This document shows positions 60,156-64,000 of a DNA stretch of 64,000 nucleotides, in pieces. Under the pieces are notes generated by a model that saw only the letters and a list, made by a program, of their open reading frames with translations, ran no database searches and was not told where the DNA came from. How positions within the stretch are numbered: the first letter of the stretch is position 1; each line of letters starts with the position of its first letter. The stretch comes from JAEUJM01 sp044221555 (lineage in GTDB: Bacteria > Actinomycetota > Acidimicrobiia > Acidimicrobiales > DATDAH01), in the NCBI GenBank assembly GCA_044221555.1, contig JBGAOY010000001.1, positions 1 to 64,000 of the forward strand, read 5' to 3'. The translations under genes and the position numbers were made by a program.

Positions 60156-62638
60156 AGGCAGTGATCATGGCGGGTGGCGAGGGCACACGCCTGCGCCCAC
60201 TCACCTCCAACATCCCCAAGCCGATGATGCCCATCGTCAACCGGCCGATGATGGAGCACATCGTCGAGCTCCTGAAGACCCACGGCTTCGACGAGATCGT
60301 GGTCACGGTGGCGTTCATGGCCAACGCCATCCGCACCTACTTCGGCGACGGATCCGAATTCGGCGTGCGCATGGTCTACGCCATCGAGGAGTCGCCACTC
60401 GGCACCGCGGGCTCGGTGCGCAACGCCATGGACGAGCTCGACGAGCGGTTCCTCGTCATCTCCGGCGACGTGCTCACCGACATCGACCTCGGTGAGATGG
60501 TGCGCTTCCACGAGGAGCGGGGCGCGCTGGCCACCATCGGCCTCGTGCCGGTCGAGAACCCCCTCGAGTTCGGCATCGTCATCACCCGCGAGGACGGCAG
60601 CATCGAGCGGTTCCTCGAGAAGCCCACGTGGGGTCAGGTGTTCAGCGACACGATCAACACGGGGATCTTCGTGCTCGAGCCCGAGATATTCGACTACATC
60701 GAGCCCGGGCGCCCGGTGGACTTCTCGAGCGAGGTGTTCCCCAAGCTGCTCGACGAGGGCCGGCCGCTGTACGGCGCGGTGGCCGAGGGGTACTGGGAGG
60801 ACGTGGGCACCCTCGAGGCCTACCTGCGGGCCCACAAGGACGCGCTCGATGCCAAGGTGGCCCTCGACATCCCGGGCTTCCGCATGTCCGAGGGGGTCTG
60901 GGTGGGCGACGGGGTCGAGGTGCACCCCGAGGCCGTGATCGAGGGCCCGGCGGTCATCGGCGACAACTGCCGCATCGAGGCCGGCGCCCGCCTCGGTGAG
61001 TACACCGTGCTCGGCACGAACGTGAAGGTGCGGGAGCAGGTGCAGATGCAGCGTGTGGTGGTCCACGACAACGCCTACCTCGGCGAGCAGTGCCGTCTCG
61101 GGGGGGCGGTCATCGGTCGGGCCTGCGACCTTCGCCGCGGCGTGCGCCTGGAGGAAGGCGTGGTGCTCGGCGACGAGTGCTTCGTGGGGGAGAACGCGGT
61201 GGTGGGAGCGGGCGTGAAGGTGTACCCGTTCAAGACGGTCGAGGCCGGTGCCATCATCAACTCGTCCATCGTCTGGGAGTCGCGCGGCGCCCGCAGCCTG
61301 TTCGGCCGCGACGGGGTGTCGGGTCTGGCCAACGTCGACATCACCCCCGAGTTCGCCACCCGGGTGGCCATGGCCTTCGCCACCACGGTGAAGAAGGACA
61401 GCACGGTCATCACCAGCCGAGACTCGAGTCGCTCGGCCCGCATGTTGAAGCGGGCGATGATGGCCGGGTTGAACGCCGGCGGGGTGAACGTGCTCGACCT
61501 CGAGGTGGCCAGCGTGCCGGTGACGAGGGTCCAGGCCCGGCGTCCCGACTGCGTGGGCGGCATCACGCTGCGCCTCGCCGAGGACGACGCCCAGTCGGTG
61601 ACCATCCGCTTCTTCGACACCAACGGCGCCGACATCAGCGAGGACACGCAGCGCAAGATCGAACGGCTCTTCAACCGCGAGGACTACCGCCGGGTGCTGC
61701 CCCGCGAGATCGGCGACATCGGCTTCCCGCCGCGCGCGCTCGAGCAGTACGCGGTGGCCCTCGAGTCGGTGGTCGACGTCGCCGCGGTGGGCGCGGCGGG
61801 GTTCAAGGTGGTCGTCGACTACTCCTACGGCTCCACTTCGTTCGTGATGGCCAACGTGTTCTCGAAGCTGGGCGCCGAGGTGCTGGCGGTCAACCCCTAC
61901 GTGTCCACCGAGGGCGTGGTGCAGTTCGATCGGGCCGAGCACGCCGCGCAGGTCGCCAACCTGGTGCGGGCCTCCGGGGCCAACCTGGGCGCGGTGATCG
62001 ACCCCTCGGGGGAGCGGCTCGTGCTCATCGACGACCGCGGCCACGTGCTCGAGCCCAACGAGTCGCTGCTCGCGCTGCTCACCTTGCTGCGCGACCAGCT
62101 CGACGGCGACCGGGTGGCGCTGCCGGTGTCGGCCACGATGCGGGCGAGCGAGGTGATGGCCGAGGCGGGCATCGAGGTGGTGCCCACCAAGACCTCGGCT
62201 GCCGCGCTCATGGATGCCTCGACCGACAAGGGGGTGGGGTTCGCCGCCGATCTCAACGGCGGGTTCATCTTCCCCTCGTTCCTCCCCGCGTTCGACGCCG
62301 CCGCGTCGCTGGTGAAGACGCTCGATCTCCTGGCCCACTTCGACGGGTCGCTGTCGGAGATCGTCGAGGGCCTTCCCCGCATCCACATGGCCCACGAGCG
62401 GGTGATCACCCCCTGGGAGCAGAAGGGCACGGTCATGCGGACGCTGGTGGAGCACTCCGCCGAGCGCGAGCTCGAGCTGGTCGACGGCGTGAAGGTGCGC
62501 CACGACGACGCCTGGGCGCTGGCCCTGCCCGACCCGGAGGAGCCCATCACCCACGTGTGGGCCGAGGCCGCCACCGAGATCGCCGCCCGGCAGCTGGCCG
62601 AGGAGTACGCCCGCAGGATCCGCCAGATGCTGCGCTGA
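60152..62638 (+). CDS. Sugar-1-phosphate nucleotidyltransferase fused to degenerate phosphomannomutase-like domain
   Basis: 828 residues in three parts. Residues 1-~235: nucleotidyltransferase (KAVIMAGGEGTRLRPLTSNI, KPMMPIVNRPM, GDVLTDIDLG, EKPTWGQVFS). ~245-365: left-handed beta-helix hexapeptides (GVWVGDGVEVHPEAVIEG). ~375-828: phosphohexomutase fold (VITSRDSSRSARMLKRAMM), but the TASHNP phosphoserine loop is replaced by GGITLRLAEDD, the DGDADR metal loop by DPSGERLVLI, and GEASGH is missing. The first domain probably makes a GDP- or other nucleoside-diphospho-sugar; the last is probably regulatory. GTG start overlaps the previous stop. Confidence 0.9.
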   Translation: MKAVIMAGGEGTRLRPLTSNIPKPMMPIVNRPMMEHIVELLKTHGFDEIVVTVAFMANAIRTYFGDGSEFGVRMVYAIEESPLGTAGSVRNAMDELDERFLVISGDVLTDIDLGEMVRFHEERGALATIGLVPVENPLEFGIVITREDGSIERFLEKPTWGQVFSDTINTGIFVLEPEIFDYIEPGRPVDFSSEVFPKLLDEGRPLYGAVAEGYWEDVGTLEAYLRAHKDALDAKVALDIPGFRMSEGVWVGDGVEVHPEAVIEGPAVIGDNCRIEAGARLGEYTVLGTNVKVREQVQMQRVVVHDNAYLGEQCRLGGAVIGRACDLRRGVRLEEGVVLGDECFVGENAVVGAGVKVYPFKTVEAGAIINSSIVWESRGARSLFGRDGVSGLANVDITPEFATRVAMAFATTVKKDSTVITSRDSSRSARMLKRAMMAGLNAGGVNVLDLEVASVPVTRVQARRPDCVGGITLRLAEDDAQSVTIRFFDTNGADISEDTQRKIERLFNREDYRRVLPREIGDIGFPPRALEQYAVALESVVDVAAVGAAGFKVVVDYSYGSTSFVMANVFSKLGAEVLAVNPYVSTEGVVQFDRAEHAAQVANLVRASGANLGAVIDPSGERLVLIDDRGHVLEPNESLLALLTLLRDQLDGDRVALPVSATMRASEVMAEAGIEVVPTKTSAAALMDASTDKGVGFAADLNGGFIFPSFLPAFDAAASLVKTLDLLAHFDGSLSEIVEGLPRIHMAHERVITPWEQKGTVMRTLVEHSAERELELVDGVKVRHDDAWALALPDPEEPITHVWAEAATEIAARQLAEEYARRIRQMLR

Positions 62639-62670
62639 GGTTGCGGGCCCGGCCGTCGCGGGGTAGATAG

Positions 62671-62694
62671 ATACGAAACGGTGTCGTTTCGTAT
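62671..62694 (+). promoter_or_regulatory. Palindromic operator upstream of MFS transporter
   Basis: ATACGAAACG, spacer GTGT, CGTTTCGTAT: perfect 10-base arms, 11 bases before the ATG. Size and symmetry fit a TetR-family repressor site. The AT-rich character stands out from the surrounding GC-rich DNA. No regulator gene is in view; it may lie beyond the window. Confidence 0.7.
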
Positions 62695-62705
62695 TGGAGC
62701 CCCGC

Positions 62706-64000
62706 ATGGCCATCGACTCTCCCTCCACCCACGGACCGCCGGCGCAGGACGCGACCGCCGCGCCGCCCGCTGCCCACAGCGAGCTCGACCCCCGCCGGTG
62801 GTGGGCGCTGGTGGTGCTCTGCCTCAGCCTGCTGCTGATCGTGATGGACAACACGATCGTCAACGTGGCCCTGCCCACGATCCAGGAGGACCTGGGGGCC
62901 ACGGGCAGCCAACTGCAGTGGATCGTCGACGCCTACGTGCTCGTGTTCGCAGGGCTGCTCCTCACCATGGGCAGCCTCGGCGACCGCTACGGGCGCAAGC
63001 CGGCCCTGTCGCTCGGACTCGCCATCATGGGCTCCGCCTCGGCCATCTCGGCCTGGTCGAGCGACCCGCAGCAGTTGATCTTCTGGCGGGCCGTGATGGG
63101 CGTCGGTGGTGCGCTGATCATGCCGGCCACGCTGTCGATCCTCACCAACGTCTTCACCGACCACCGTGAGCGGGCCCGCGCCATCGCCATCTGGGCGGGC
63201 ACGTCGGGGATGGCGGTCGCCATCGGCCCCGTCACCGGCGGCTGGCTGTTGAACCACTTCTGGTGGGGCTCGGTGTTCCTCGTCAACGTGCCCGTCGTGG
63301 TGGTGGCCCTGGTGGCGGGCTACCGCCTCATCCCCAACTCGAAGGACCCCAACCCACCGGCGCTCGACCCGCTCGGCGCGGTGCTGTCGATCGTGGGCCT
63401 GGTCACCCTGGTGTGGGCGATCATCGAGGCCCCCGACCACGGATGGACCGACCCGGTCACCCTCACCGCCTTCGCGGTGGCGGGGGCGCTCCTGGTGATG
63501 TTCGGGGTCCACGAGAAGCGCAGCGACCACCCGATGCTCGACGTGAGCTTCTTCCGCAACCCGCGCTTCAGCGCGGCGAGCGGCGCCATCACCATGACGT
63601 TCTTCGCCATGTTCGGCACCCTCTTCCTGTTCACCCAGTACATGCAGTTCGTGTTGGGCTACTCGCCGCTGGCCACCGGCGTGCGGTTCATCCCCATGGC
63701 GGCGGTGACGATGGTGGTGGCCCCGTCCAGCGCTCGCATCGTCGAGAAGGTGGGCACCAAGGCGGTGGTGGCCACGGGGCTGCTGTTCACCAGCATCGCC
63801 CTCGCCCTGGGCACGTTCCTCACCGCGGACGGCGGCTACCTGCCGCTGCTCGGGGTGTTGCTGGTCATGTCGGTGGGGATGGGCCTCACCATGGCCCCGG
63901 CCACCGAGTCGATCATGGGCTCGCTCCCGCTGGCCAAGGCCGGCGTCGGCTCCGCGGTCAACGACACCACCCGGCAGGTGGGTGGCGCCATGGGGGTCGC
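62706..64000 (+). CDS. MFS transporter, DHA2 (EmrB/QacA) type, 3' truncated by window
   Basis: 431 codons of a 14-helix drug:proton antiporter-like protein. WWALVVLCLSLLLIVMDNTI then VNVALPTIQEDLG is the DHA2 opening; GSLGDRYGRKPAL is motif A; AGTSGMAVAIGPVTGGWLL is motif C. The sequence continues at 64000 (VNDTTRQVGGAMGV), so the end is missing. GGAG is 8 bases before the ATG. The palindrome at 62671-62694 suggests control by a TetR-type repressor, as for many exporters. Confidence 0.9.
   Translation, partial: MAIDSPSTHGPPAQDATAAPPAAHSELDPRRWWALVVLCLSLLLIVMDNTIVNVALPTIQEDLGATGSQLQWIVDAYVLVFAGLLLTMGSLGDRYGRKPALSLGLAIMGSASAISAWSSDPQQLIFWRAVMGVGGALIMPATLSILTNVFTDHRERARAIAIWAGTSGMAVAIGPVTGGWLLNHFWWGSVFLVNVPVVVVALVAGYRLIPNSKDPNPPALDPLGAVLSIVGLVTLVWAIIEAPDHGWTDPVTLTAFAVAGALLVMFGVHEKRSDHPMLDVSFFRNPRFSAASGAITMTFFAMFGTLFLFTQYMQFVLGYSPLATGVRFIPMAAVTMVVAPSSARIVEKVGTKAVVATGLLFTSIALALGTFLTADGGYLPLLGVLLVMSVGMGLTMAPATESIMGSLPLAKAGVGSAVNDTTRQVGGAMGV

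Noticed and set aside
60062..62902. A 946-codon open frame antisense to the sugar-nucleotidyltransferase fusion
   Set aside because: Its composition (His/Leu/Val/Arg-rich) mirrors the third-position GC of the real gene. No start signal or domain.

Overview
The window is a very GC-rich stretch (roughly 70% G+C) of a bacterial chromosome. It opens in the 3' end of a 23S rRNA gene, continues through 5S rRNA, and then carries about 60 mostly housekeeping genes up to a truncated MFS transporter. Gene order points to Actinomycetota: tlyA-nadK-recN-(PNPT)-steA-mctB-murJ, pyrG-nudix-xerD and scpA-scpB-rluB...cmk...der are the blocks known from Mycobacterium (Rv1694-Rv1713 neighbourhood). Non-mycobacterial details (class I aldolase, KorAB, DUF1015, DUF512 and DUF2079 proteins, a sugar-nucleotidyltransferase/phosphomutase fusion) make class Acidimicrobiia the best guess. 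That assignment is inference, not something I could test.

Layout. 1-803: rRNA end and terminator. 856-6788: TPR protein, a short SSB paralogue, class I FBP aldolase, and the 2-oxoacid:ferredoxin oxidoreductase pair korA-korB. 6789-7319: a gene-free gap between convergent genes with a 30-bp tandem repeat and a 15-bp inverted repeat. 7320-10948: DUF1015 protein, HAD phosphatase, orphan betaine-type binding lipoprotein, pyrophosphatase. 11014-21788: a tightly coupled run from a Lys/Ala-rich coiled-coil protein through tlyA, nadK, recN and an envelope set (PNPT-like protein, SteA, MctB/SteB-like, MurJ, membrane phosphatase-like protein). 21897-30990: pyrG, nudix, xerD, DksA/TraR-like regulator, HD protein, AAA ATPase, GNAT. 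30987-38554: trpS (minus), then scpA-scpB-rluB-aroH-tyrA-aroA-cmk-plsC, joining chromosome segregation, aromatic amino-acid synthesis and lipid synthesis. 38600-48007: ispH, DUF512 protein, der, a SpoIIE-type phosphatase, acyl-CoA carboxylase carboxyltransferase, a membrane glycosyltransferase. 48026: tRNA-Pro(GGG), followed by three small minus-strand genes of unknown role. 50440-56629: two sulfatases around an opposing CocE/NonD-type hydrolase. 56640-62638: SRAP, DUF2079, HIT, CDP-alcohol phosphatidyltransferase, sugar-nucleotidyltransferase fusion. 62671-64000: a palindromic operator and an MFS drug-exporter type gene cut by the window end.

The genes are packed with ATGA/GTGA/TTGA overlaps and frequent GTG starts. 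A recurring feature is a TANNNT hexamer ending 6 or 7 bases before a start codon with no Shine-Dalgarno, which I read as -10 elements of leaderless transcripts. In several cases the TAG stop of the upstream gene supplies the first three bases of that hexamer.

I found no transposase, prophage, CRISPR array or recognisable defence system. The more unusual items are the repeat-bearing gap at 6789-7319, the poly-threonine bridging frame between aroA and cmk, the phosphomutase-like domain without its catalytic loops, the phosphatase-like membrane protein without expected metal ligands, the 65-bp tandem duplication at 57341-57470, and the leaderless promoter pattern.
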